From the NCBI RefSeq assembly GCF_029227915.1, contig NC_079882.1:2666001-2730000 (forward strand): 64,000 nt of DNA. Reading direction: 5' to 3'. The notes beneath the pieces were generated by a model. The model searched no databases and was not told the origin of the DNA. It saw nothing but the letters and a program-made list of their open reading frames with translations. Below, piece by piece: positions 11,987-21,830 of this stretch; position 1 is the first letter of the stretch, and each line of letters starts with the position of its first letter. The position numbers and the translations under genes were made by a program. The stretch is from Hydractinia symbiolongicarpus (taxonomy: Eukaryota > Cnidaria > Hydrozoa > Anthoathecata > Hydractiniidae).

Positions 11987-13772
11987 CTAATAACCAGTGA
12001 AAAAAACTCTTTGTGCATAGGTAATCTGCATTCTACAAAGTGGACATTCTCGACACATGGTTGCACAGTCTGTACAACAAACAACATGGCCACATGGACA
12101 AAATGCTGTTGAAACTTTTGCATCCATACACACTTGGCATGTTTGATTGTCCATCAAATTATTTACAGTTTCACGAAGTTCCTCAAATGTGAGGGTGTTT
12201 ACATTATTGTCTAATATTTCTTCCGGGTTGGTTGTTTTATTTTCGGATTCAGTTATAAAAAACTTCACACCTCCTGATAGTGGTCTTGGTTTTTGTTGGG
12301 GGTTTTGAAGAGAGTCTTGACCCTCATCGATTTTGCTAACACTGTAAACACTCTTTCTATTAAAGTTTCTTTCACTATGATAAAATGCTGATTGTCTTTT
12401 CTTATCAGGTGCATTTAAAAGAGACCAGGCATGATCATATGCCTGTCTTCTTGTGCGAATAACATCAAATAAAAACATTCTTTTTTGTGTATCATCTGAC
12501 TTAAAAATGGACAGCATTCTTCTTAAAGAACTGTTTGAGCATTTTTCAACAACTGACTTTTTCACAGAATTGCATTGAAAGAACGAGTGGAACTCTGTAA
12601 ATGTACGAAATAAATGAATAGCACCTTGATTCTTTTTAAGGATGAAACTTGAGTGTACATGTTCGCCGTCTGTATCTCCATGAACAATAGTGAAACGCTT
12701 TCCTTTGTATGATACGGTTGAGATTTCATCATATGGAATACTATTTAATAAATTAAAAAAAAACAATTAATTACAACTAAGAAGGCACAAAGAGAAGAAC
12801 TAGGACAGTAAAAACACTAATAAATAGAAAAGAGTATAAAAGTAAAATAAATACTTACAGTCTAACTGCATCAGTACCTTTTCCATTTGATCCGGATGAG
12901 TTTTCTGTAATTCTCAGACCATCGTGTCGTACTCCCAGCGTTAATTCTTGAGGCTTATCTGAAACTGATTGCACTTGAAAAAACTCAACACCATAATCAG
13001 TAAATTCACCTAGAAGTTTTAAAAACTCAATCTTTGCTTCAGAAGTTGTCATCATATCCAACTTTAAATGATTGGTTTCAACCAACTGTTGAAATTCCCT
13101 CGACCAGGCTACATCTGAGGGTATAATAGTAGAATAATCGGGAAGAGAATCTGCATTAAAGTCACCATAATCCACTTGTGCGATGAGTGCAATAAGTTTG
13201 GCAAAAATGTCGTTACAAATTTTATTTTTACTAATATCTATTTTTCCATTATGAATATGGTTGAGTAAAGTAGAATAGTACAAATCTCTAAAAACAAAAC
13301 ATATGGCAATTAAAACAAATAATTGAACTGTTAACCAGATATAAATATAACTTGTGTACAAAGCTAAGTTAGCTACCTTGTAACTGGTTGTTGTAACTCT
13401 TGGACTTTCACATAAAATTTCACTAAAAGCTTTATCCTGTATGGAGCTTTTCCATGTAATTGATCAGAAAGTTTATTTCTTAAATTCAACCAAGTTTCAA
13501 CACCAGTTGAAGGATTCGTGTAACGAAGTCCAAAATAATCTTTTTCAATTAAATGAATTCTGGATGATACCTACAGAGAATAATCACATGTTGATAGCAA
13601 CAAAGTAGCCTATTAAAACCAAGTCCAATAGATTAAGGTAAGCTAGCTAATTCAAAAAAAAAACTGAAAACAAGTGAAAACTTACCATGTCCAGGCAATC
13701 CAAACCACGGCTTCCTTTGGGCAATATAAGCTCGTGGATCGTCCCATTCGGTTCTGAAACGAAGCACCACAT
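11987..13772 (-). CDS. MYLIP: MYLIP/IDOL homologue: FERM-domain RING E3 ubiquitin ligase, complete
   Basis: In vertebrates MYLIP/IDOL ubiquitinates lipoprotein receptors and binds myosin light chain. Exons (minus): 13772-13686, 13570-13377, 13287-12859, 12740-11987; 487 aa, against 445 in human. Exon 1 starts MWCFVSEPNGTIHELIL and runs in frame into VSSRIHLIEKDYFGLRY, giving FERM F1 as in human (YFGLQF). A longer open frame over the same exon (beginning at 13815) is spurious. Exon 2 carries WLNLRNKLSDQLHGKAPYR, exon 3 the F2 lobe (AQVDYGDFNADSLPDY), exon 4 the F3 lobe. The C-terminal C3HC4 RING reads CQVCMDAKVSTAFCPCGH, then CCTDC and CPLCR. The FERM-RING linker (Ser/Asn-rich, about residues 370-430) is longer than in vertebrates. 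An acceptor-like TTAG lies 12 nt before the ATG. Confidence 0.92.
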
Positions 13773-15420
13773 CTCTAACTGTGTCTAAGTCAGGTAAAGT
13801 TTTTGTTATTGTCATGTGTTTTAAGGAAATAAGTGGTTGGGGGATTGTTAGTTGGTTTGTTGAGCTGGTTCTGCTTGAGTGGTCATAGAGAAAAGGGAAG
13901 GATTAAATTTGTCATTACCGTTTTCATAATTTTTTTTCAATCGACAATATTCTAATGTTATATACGGGGGTGATGTTAAGAATCTTAAATACTACAATAG
14001 GTACTTAAATAAGAGATTTATTATTATTAAAAAAAAATGGAAACAATAATGCATTATGATACAAAAATACATTTTAGTAAGCATAATTTCAGCATCGTTT
14101 CAGACCTTAAAAACGAATAAAACCATTTTAAACACCCCTTAAGTATACAGAGCATACAACATCAAAAACACTTTGTTTTCAATGTAGTTTGGCTCAGCAA
14201 GTCAAGAGGTTTTGTATTTTTTGCCGACACAATATAATTTCGGGACGTTGATCCTCTCCCCCACGTCCGCAAGCCGAAATTTTAGTATACTTAGTATACT
14301 AAAATTTCGGGGAGTATACTTTAAGAGACTACTACAATAATTTGTTATATTGTGAGGTCCCACCGCTAAAGCGACAGACGAAAATTGGACATTTTAGATT
14401 GCCCCTGAAAACGATCCTCAACTCGTGAGGGACCGTGCTCCTCCTGCCCTCCCCAAGGCTATTTTAGTTATCCAGCAGGAATGCACAATAAAACCTCCTT
14501 TTAGCGGACATCCTTTATGCGGATAACTCTCAACAACCGACACTTTTTCAACTACGGATGGAGCGACGGTATAAACTGTCATAACAAAACTTCCATATAG
14601 ACCTCTCTATTAGCGGCATTGTTTTAAGATATAAATTTACATTTACCCCTAAAACTGACCCCTCTACAACGGGCAAGCCCAGAATGTGGTCACATAAAAC
14701 AATTCACTTAGATGTTCTTGAAATCCAATTTATAAGATAATTGGCCAAAATCCCTGAGAAAAGAGTCCAATAGTTTCCAGATTTTACGTAGGTGTTTGGT
14801 TTCACAGACTTGTTGACAGTAAGTTTTTTTTAAAAAATTTTCCCTTTCAATTGTGTCTTTGCTCGTCGTTTTTCTTTCTTGTCAATTTTTGCGTGTAGCG
14901 AGCCAAGATATGTTCATGTTGTTTTTATTTGATTTTAATTTCACAACAGGTGTTTTGTCCTGGTGTCCCCAGAATTTGCGATTGATGATTAATGGTGGCC
15001 ATCTAAACAATTATCATCTCTGAAAGCAGCAGTTACCAAAATCTTACTGCAAAACCATCTAGGCTTGACGGGGAACCATTTTTGTCCATCGCCAATGACA
15101 ATATGGTTCTTTTCTTGCTGGAATAAATTTTAGTCAGGTTGGAATGGCATTAACCTAAATGCTGTCAAACTGGATATCAACCATTATGACAAGACTGCAA
15201 CCTCGATCCCAGGACCCGTAGAGTTTTTTGATATGAAGATGAACACCCGTAATTTTGGATGAATCATTAACAAGGGCCAAGCGATACTTAAATCTCCATT
15301 GCTTAAAAAACCTTTATTTTTCTTGCATACGCAGTTACTTATCATATTGTAACATGCTGGACAAGCAAAAATGTTAATAAATTAAAAAAAGTTAATAAAC
15401 AAAAGCATGCTTGTCGCATA
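13773..15420. other. Intergenic; palindrome and degenerate repeats
   Basis: Upstream flank of MYLIP. No gene was seen. It holds a 37-bp palindrome (listed separately). At about 14380-14690 there is repeat-like sequence with recurring ACCTCCTTTTAGCGGACA / CCTCTCTATTAGCGGCA-type motifs, resembling an old DNA-transposon remnant, but no ends could be defined. Confidence 0.4.
14274..14310. repeat. Perfect 17-bp-arm palindrome
   Basis: CCGAAATTTTAGTATAC, a 3-nt spacer TTA, then the exact reverse complement. Could be a MITE remnant or a hairpin-forming site. It lies about 500 bp upstream of the MYLIP start. Confidence 0.8.
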
Positions 15421-15439
15421 ACTTTTGGTCAAATTGGGG

Positions 15440-15985
15440 CTTGAACGTCTAAATATTTTAGTATAAGTTTTACTTTTTATGTATAAGATAAAACAGAACG
15501 TAACACCAAAATTGTTAACTACCCTATTTAATTCAATACAACATAAATATAATACCAGATTTTCAAAAAATAACTATGAAGTACCAAAGTCTAGCACATT
15601 TTCGATTAGACATAGGGGACCATACCTTAAGAATACTTTTTTATCTGATGCAATTCAAACAAACAAAACTCTTAAATTTTTTAAGAAAAATACAAAAACA
15701 AAAGTAGCTATTTACAACAGAACTTATAGACATTTATCTGTACTTTTAGATACACACTCGTATATAGACTTTTGTATAGTTAAAATATTTCTTTACTATA
15801 TTTGATATCTATTTTAATATTTTTTTAACTGTCTCTGTTTTTCCTAAAAACAGGGCTTGGTGATAAGGCAAGCTGTGCCTTCTTCTTGCTCCAGTCATTT
15901 TTGTAAATATTTAAAGAAGTTAAAACCTGTAACATTTAAATAACGGGGAAATTTATACATATATATATATATATCTATCTTAAAT
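15440..15985 (+). mobile_element. 5'-truncated LINE (non-LTR retrotransposon) 3' end
   Basis: The open frame 15479-15805 encodes YNTRFSKNN, then STFSIRHRGPYLKNTFL, the C-terminal tail pattern (YNTR ... GP.lWN) found after the reverse transcriptase of CR1/L2-like LINEs. The frame is followed by a characteristic LINE 3' UTR (GGCTTGGTGATAAGGCAAGC, then TGCCTTCTTCTTGCTCCAGT) and an AT microsatellite at 15957-15973. The RT and endonuclease are missing, consistent with 5' truncation. Confidence 0.65.
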
Positions 15986-16982
15986 AACGCTAGGACAAGA
16001 CTGCAGTCGAATTAGGAAATCTAGGTTGGGATGAAAAAAAATCAAGAATTTCTCTAAATTCCTGTCGAAGATTAAGTGTCGTACTTTAGAAGGAATTTAA
16101 GTTTTTTTTATCTTTGTCTATTATCTACACCTACGCTACGACGAGTAAAGACGAAATTAAGAGACCAATGACTCGGTAAAATTTTTGCTTCATCACGTCT
16201 CAGCAAATTGATTGTTCATTTATTATCCTCTCTGTTTGTGAAAGCCAGATCCAGGATAGATTTAATGATTTGGTGTGGAAGATAAAAATCTTTTTATTCT
16301 CCTAGGTGTTGCTAAATATCCATAAGACGAAAGTAAATTTAGATGACGTAATCGATATGCTAGCAATAAAATATTCAAAAATACTTGAAATGTTAGACAT
16401 ACTGAACGGTGTTTAAAATGCGACAGTCTTGGTAAACCAACTAATAAATTGTGTACAATCTCGTTCCCAGGGAATCTTGTATCTTTTCCACCATCCCGAT
16501 GTCAGAAAAGATACACGATGCCCTGGGAACGAGGTTCGAATTGTGTATATTACATCGTCTGGTACTTGTATATAAATTCCCAGAAACTAAAGTAATAAAG
16601 AAAAAAAACAAAAACACTTGCTAAAAAAACTAAAATAGTAAAATTAAATGTCGCAAAAAATCCGGGCGATAGCTAAATCGCGAATGTGTGCGAAAGCAAG
16701 TGTTGGTTGCAAAACACAAATGTCGCAAAATGCGAAAAGAAAATAACGGGGTAAATTTAGGCGAACACTGACTTTCAAATTTTTCGCTGGAATTAAGTAC
16801 TGCAGACGGCATTGTTTTAGCATTTCTCCACGTACAGCAAATTTTTAATTAATTTTTTTTAAAGTCGTAAACTTTGGAAAGAAATAGCTATTTCATAAAC
16901 TATAACTCCCGAAGTTGAGGGGAATGTAACGCATGAATTACTTTCTTTTTTTAAAAGAACAGCAAAATTCTAACCAGGTTAG
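15986..16982. other. Intergenic, no gene seen
   Basis: AT-rich sequence with a single hairpin element at 16460-16533 (listed separately). The short frames are not supported. Confidence 0.4.
16460..16533. repeat. Hairpin element, 29-bp arms
   Basis: Arms 16460-16488 and 16505-16533 are reverse complements with two mismatches and share CTCGTTCCCAGGG; the loop is 16 nt. A related CTCGTCCCCAGGGC inverted repeat is near 9990 and a TCGTTCCCAGG fragment near 44000, so this is likely a dispersed MITE- or SINE-like family. Confidence 0.6.
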
Positions 16983-17256
16983 TTATATTTTTACCTCTCT
17001 ATTGTTCCAACCTACTGTTTTCAAACTGAAATCCCAGTCTAATATTCTTATAAAACGCATAGTGTGTAAAGCTAACGTACTTTTCATTTTCTTGCCCACA
17101 AATTGATTTTTAAGTTTCAGAAATTCAGGGCAAATATAAGAGATGAAATAGGACTTTTTACTATTTCTTTTAATATGACCAACAAAGAGAAACAACAAAC
17201 GTCCAGTGTCTTTTTTAGCTGAAATTAAAACTACATCTAAAATAATAAGTTTGTTT

Positions 17257-17559
17257 CTATTCTTCATATATTTGAAGAGGTCTTGTACGCATTTTTCTTT
17301 TACAATATACCAACAGTAATCGTCTCTTTCGGTTGCCGTGTGATTTGCGCTCGATTAATTTATTAGGCTGTAACAATTCCTCGCACATAACGGCAGCAGC
17401 CTCGCCCAATTCATTCTCCAACAGTGAAAATTCTACGTCGAAAACAGGATGTCTGTCTATATTCTTGATTTTCCCTCTTTTTCCAATTCGAAAGTGACAC
17501 AACACCGAAGCAGCCATTAATACAAAAAACAACATGAAAATATATTTTCCAACAAACAT
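17257..17559 (-). CDS. Candidate secreted peptide precursor, 100 aa
   Basis: Not recognised as a known family. The open frame extends upstream to 17595 without an ATG; the first ATG is at 17559. The product begins with a clear signal peptide (MFVGKYIFMLFFVLMAAS), likely cleaved near residues 17-21. Directly after it comes CHFRIGKRGK. GKR is the classic site for dibasic cleavage and C-terminal amidation, so a very short amidated peptide ending HFRI-amide is possible. Further basic clusters occur (NRKRR, CKRK), with three Cys in all. Its neighbour 1.8 kb away on the other strand is a GPCR. Alternatives are a small secreted protein or a chance ORF in AT-rich DNA. An overlapping frame (16983-17267) has no supporting features. 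Confidence 0.4.
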   Translation of the reverse strand: MFVGKYIFMLFFVLMAASVLCHFRIGKRGKIKNIDRHPVFDVEFSLLENELGEAAAVMCEELLQPNKLIERKSHGNRKRRLLLVYCKRKMRTRPLQIYEE

Positions 17560-19322
17560 TTTGTCACAAGAAAAAAAAAATCTTTTATTTTCCACCTTAT
17601 GACTAAAAAATAATGACTGTTTCCTTTTTAAAGCTTTTTTTTCTGCTGAGATCTAAATTAAGTGTGAACAACCAGGATTCACGTCTAATGAAAGAACAAA
17701 ATAATTCTTCTTTGATTAACGGCAGACGATAAGTACCACAAAGCACCAAAATCAGAAGATGTTGTTTTTCTAAAGAATTAGAACATATGTTACAAATCTG
17801 AGGGCGAGATAAAACGGTAACAGTGCACGCTTTTCCTCTTTTATTATTAAAAAAAAGATAAAACAAGAAGAACGGACATTCCTGTGTCACATTTTTTTTC
17901 AACGCATGAAACAAGACACGAGTAAGGAAATAGGAAATAAAAAAAACGACGACGACCGAAGTGTAAATTCTAAAAGTAAATACAAAAAACAAATAAAGAA
18001 AAAAGAAAAAAAAAGAAAAAAAAGGAAAAACCAAACCTCCAAACGTCAGAGAATCTTTTCCCAAAATAACTTTTCACAAATAAAAGGAACTTCACTGCCT
18101 CCCTCACGGCATGTTTCCATTAAGTTGCCCAAGCTCTCCATCGTAGATTCTTTCAAATTTTACTCCCCAATACCTAAAATTATAAACAAGATGAAATTAT
18201 TAGTGAGTCACAGCAAGACACAAAGCAGTCTTATAGCGCCCAAATTTCCCTCTTAATTTGTCACATAAAGAGACACCGTTTTGATCTGTGGTGGGCTTTT
18301 CGCAAACATCGAGTGGACTTGTAATTAAATTTGTTGGTAGCTTGATTTGTATGTAAACATGGTACCACGTCAAAAAATAAATAAATAAATAAATAAACAG
18401 AGAGGAGTAGTACACAACAACAAAACAGAAACACCTCCCATTTCAGCAGCGAAGAAAAAACAAACAGGAGCAAAAAATCAGTTCTTCATTAAAGACAGAA
18501 AAGAACGGGAAAGATGCTTTTTTTAAGTCGAAATAAAAACACCCTTTGAATTTTCAAGTGAACAAAAGAGAAGTAACATAAAACACTATACAATTACCTT
18601 GCTAAGCTATTTTTCTTTTTATCAAGTTTTTTTTTATAATTTAATAATTGAAAAAAGTTTCTTTGAAAAAAGGAAGAAAAAAATAAAGAAAAAAAATTCT
18701 TGCTTTTTTTCTGATGGAACTGTATGAGTCACGTGATAACGCAGTTTTAGAAGAAAAGAACAAGATCTCTTTTTATATAAAGTGGTTTCTATAACGAAAA
18801 AGAATTTCTTCAAAAAAAAAACAAGTTAGATGAGGAAACAATAAATCAATTTTATATTTCTGACAGGTGAAGAAAAGAGGGAGATTCATAGAACTCTTGA
18901 TGGTCCTTGTGAGAGCAAATGTGAAAATAATTTTTTCCAATTATATTTCTATATGCAAGCGTTAGTTAAGACAGAAGAAACTGTAGATGTTAATATAACA
19001 AATAAATAAAATACAACAAAAAAATCTCAATCATTTAAGTAAAATAGTTCTTTTAATAAATTTCAAATTAATCGTAAAACAGCCGTTTAGGTAAGTCTGG
19101 TTTTTAGCGTTAACATTCAATGTCATCTTATTTATTTTTATCCATCCTTTTTATTTACTCCTTCACTCACCCACTCAATAACTTATTGATTCACTTATAA
19201 GTCCATTCCGGATTTGTTCATCAATTAATTCATTTATCCATCGATCCATCTACACATTTATTCATTCATTTATTTATTTATTTATTTATTCATTCATTTG
19301 TTCTTGTATTCTATTTCCAGGT
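17560..19322. other. Intergenic between divergent peptide ORF and GPCR; low complexity
   Basis: Long A-rich/T-rich tracts (about 17930-18060 and 18600-18720) give frames coding only Phe or Lys runs, which are not genes. Microsatellites: (ATAA)n at about 18378-18400 and (TTTA)/(TTCA)n at 19255-19300. The end (TTCTATTTCCAG at 19309-19320) looks like a splice acceptor just before the GPCR start. Confidence 0.5.
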
Positions 19323-20888
19323 ATGCCAAACAACTCGAGCAACACCGATTCGCCAGGGACGAAGCACGTATCACCATATATATTGTTAGCACTATGTTCA
19401 ATCGCACTTATAGAGAACATATTTGTTTGTTTTATGATATTAAACTACAGAAGGCTACGTACAGCCACGAACGTGTTTATATTTGGTTTGTGCACAACTA
19501 ATGTACTATGTGCAGGCGTGCTTTTGCCAACACACAGTATGATACCCAACAGTCTAGCAGATAAATTTCTAACATTGATTGTCATACTTACATATATCAA
19601 CAATCTCACCGCTGTCACCTTTGAACGCTACATAGCTATTAGCAGGCCGCTGCGATATCATCAAATCATAACCAAAAAACGCGCAGTACGAATCATTATA
19701 TTTTGTTACATTGAACCTCTGATCTACTGTGTTCTTCCATTCGCATGGGAGGTAAGAGTGGACACAGTGATTCATAAGGTTTACGTCACTTTTACTTTGG
19801 CATTGTTCTTAATAACGCCTCTTGTATTTATATTGGGCGTTTACGCCAAAGTGTGCCACACTACGCATAAATTTTTCAAGAAACATAGTAAGCTCATCGT
19901 CACATCGGAGAACAACAGTGGTTCAGAGCTATGGGAGGAAGCGAAGTTTTTGTGCTGCTTACACAAATCAAAACTTCGAGACGACGACGATGATAGCAAC
20001 AGCGATAACGACGACGACGACAAGTTCGACGACGAATTGTCATTATCGGATAAAGACTCCCCGATTATTCCGAAAAAATTGAATGACGAAAATAGAAACG
20101 GATTAAAATCGGTAAGTCGGAGTCAAAATGGTGTCACACACAAGTTTAACGGTTGTAACCATGCAAATAAAAATGGTGAAATGTGCAAGAATGGAGATAC
20201 CTCCAATCCAATCATTTATCCAATATCAGATTTAGTTGACATTTATGAGCACGAATCAGCCCCTGGCGACTTTTTAAGAGATAATAAACGAAAAATTTCC
20301 CGACAAAGAAGCTTAGGTTACTTGGAGGGGTGTAATCGGAACATCAACAACAAAAGAAAACCTTCTCTCGTATCTTCGAAGACGAACGACACAATCCTTG
20401 TGATGACAACTTCGTCAATTCGTAAAAACGAATACGTCGTCAAAAAATATCCATTACAAAGTAGCATATCTTTCGAAGGTTCTAGCATACTGCCAAAGAA
20501 GATACTAACGAGACATGACAGCGTTCTATCTGAAGCGAGAAAAAAACAAAACTACTACCAGAAGCGTCGATCTAGCACGTTAAGAACGTCAACTAGATCT
20601 TGGGTTAGTTTCAACAATAAAGCAAAGCAAATGCTGACAGAACTAAAAGCGTCGTTGGCGTTCGCTTTAGTCGTGCTAACGTATATGTTCACATGGTTAC
20701 CTGTCGTGTATATGTCGCTACTAGAGGTTATTGGAAGAACAGATTTAATACCTGTAACGTTAACTGCGCTTTCCACCTACACGATCGGTTTAAACGCCAT
20801 GGTGGATCCGCTCTTGTATGGAATCATGATCAAAGAATTTCGCCAAACTATAAAGTCAATAATGAGAAAAAGAAAGTCAATTTTGTGA
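19323..20888 (+). CDS. Class A (rhodopsin-like) GPCR, orphan, MECA-like features
   Basis: 521 aa in one coding exon. The N-terminus has sequons (NNSS) and no signal peptide. TM1 has IENIFVCFMIL. TM2 has LRTATNVFIFGLCTTN, with Asn60 at 2.50 where Asp is usual. TM3 ends FERYIAIS (ERY at 101-103). TM6 has FTWLP. TM7 has Asp495 in DPLLY in place of NPxxY. No Cys sits at 3.25 (Ser77) and the short ECL2 (about 142-152) has none, so the usual TM3-ECL2 disulfide is absent. TM1 ENxxV, DPLLY and the missing disulfide recall the MECA group (melanocortin, EDG, cannabinoid). ICL3 is about 260 residues with an Asp-rich run (about 217-232) and many basic/Ser stretches. TM7 lacks the retinal Lys, so it is not an opsin. 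Ligand unknown. The ATG is 2 nt after an acceptor-like TTTCCAG, implying a 5' UTR intron or a trans-spliced leader. Confidence 0.85.
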   Translation: MPNNSSNTDSPGTKHVSPYILLALCSIALIENIFVCFMILNYRRLRTATNVFIFGLCTTNVLCAGVLLPTHSMIPNSLADKFLTLIVILTYINNLTAVTFERYIAISRPLRYHQIITKKRAVRIIIFCYIEPLIYCVLPFAWEVRVDTVIHKVYVTFTLALFLITPLVFILGVYAKVCHTTHKFFKKHSKLIVTSENNSGSELWEEAKFLCCLHKSKLRDDDDDSNSDNDDDDKFDDELSLSDKDSPIIPKKLNDENRNGLKSVSRSQNGVTHKFNGCNHANKNGEMCKNGDTSNPIIYPISDLVDIYEHESAPGDFLRDNKRKISRQRSLGYLEGCNRNINNKRKPSLVSSKTNDTILVMTTSSIRKNEYVVKKYPLQSSISFEGSSILPKKILTRHDSVLSEARKKQNYYQKRRSSTLRTSTRSWVSFNNKAKQMLTELKASLAFALVVLTYMFTWLPVVYMSLLEVIGRTDLIPVTLTALSTYTIGLNAMVDPLLYGIMIKEFRQTIKSIMRKRKSIL

Positions 20889-21830
20889 AATACATAATAA
20901 TATAGCACAGAAACTCTTGAACTGGAAAATAGCAAACAAAACTAACCGTATATTACCTAAGAAAAAAGAACAATTAATACATTGGTCACAGGACACATAT
21001 AATTCTTTGTACAGTAAACTGACATGTGTCATTACGAAACGGTAAATGACACAAAACAAAATGACAACTAGTAATGTCTAAGAACTATAAAAAAACACTC
21101 CACGGCATTCAGACACGTCTTTTCACCACTCGAAACATATATACACTTGAAAATAATAAGCTGCATTAAATACAACGTTAATTTTATTTGTCTCTACTAT
21201 TTACAAAATTATTCTCGCTCATCTCAACATTCTCCGACATGTTTTGATTCTCATCTCACAACACCAGCGTCACATTTAACTGTCCCTAGAGCAAAAAACA
21301 TAGATAGTACAAGACCTTTACACCGCACAGCCCTCGTATTCACTAGACGGGTTACATACAAATTACATTGAAATTTACAATACTCTTCTTACCCTAATTA
21401 AGGAGGAAGGGATGGTAATTTTCTTAAAATTGATAGTTGGGAGGGTGTTCGATCATCGAAGTGGGTGGGTATCGATTCTTAGGTCTGTAATATATGGGTC
21501 AACAATAGTCAGAGAGTACCTTTCAGCACAATGCATTTGATATAGACTTTCTTGTCAGAAAGTTATGTTATTTCTTGTATTACATCTACATTTGTGATGT
21601 TTTTGACTTTATTTAAAGTATGAACATTTTATATTTCATTTCATTTCACAATTTTTGGTGTCGTTTCCTCAATTAGATTAAAAGAGTGCTGTTAAAAAAA
21701 TATGTGTTATAATAGAGGCACATACCACCTGGTTTAGACTTAGACAAAAAGTCTGCGATCAAGACTGCTGGAATAAAATCCTGTATAAATAAAAATACAA
21801 ATATTGACCAAAAGAAGCATACTGCACCTT
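20889..21830. other. Intergenic between convergent GPCR and TARDBP
   Basis: Probably both 3' UTRs. A TTTATT at 21608-21613 could be the minus-strand AATAAA for TARDBP, 220 bp past its stop. Nothing else is supported. Confidence 0.4.

Noticed and set aside
13633-13815. Minus-strand frame starting MTITKTLPDLD over MYLIP exon 1
   Set aside because: Gives no FERM similarity and breaks frame with exon 2; the frame from 13772 fits both.
16983-17267. 94-aa minus-strand frame downstream of the peptide precursor
   Set aside because: Overlaps it by 11 bases in another frame, with no signal peptide or recognisable motif; probably 3' UTR.
17603-18473. Phe/Leu-rich minus-strand frames and a Lys-rich plus-strand frame
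   Set aside because: Products of poly(A)/poly(T) tracts; no domain or conserved pattern.
21147-21371. 74-aa plus-strand frame downstream of the GPCR
   Set aside because: Low-information sequence between convergent genes; likely 3' UTR.
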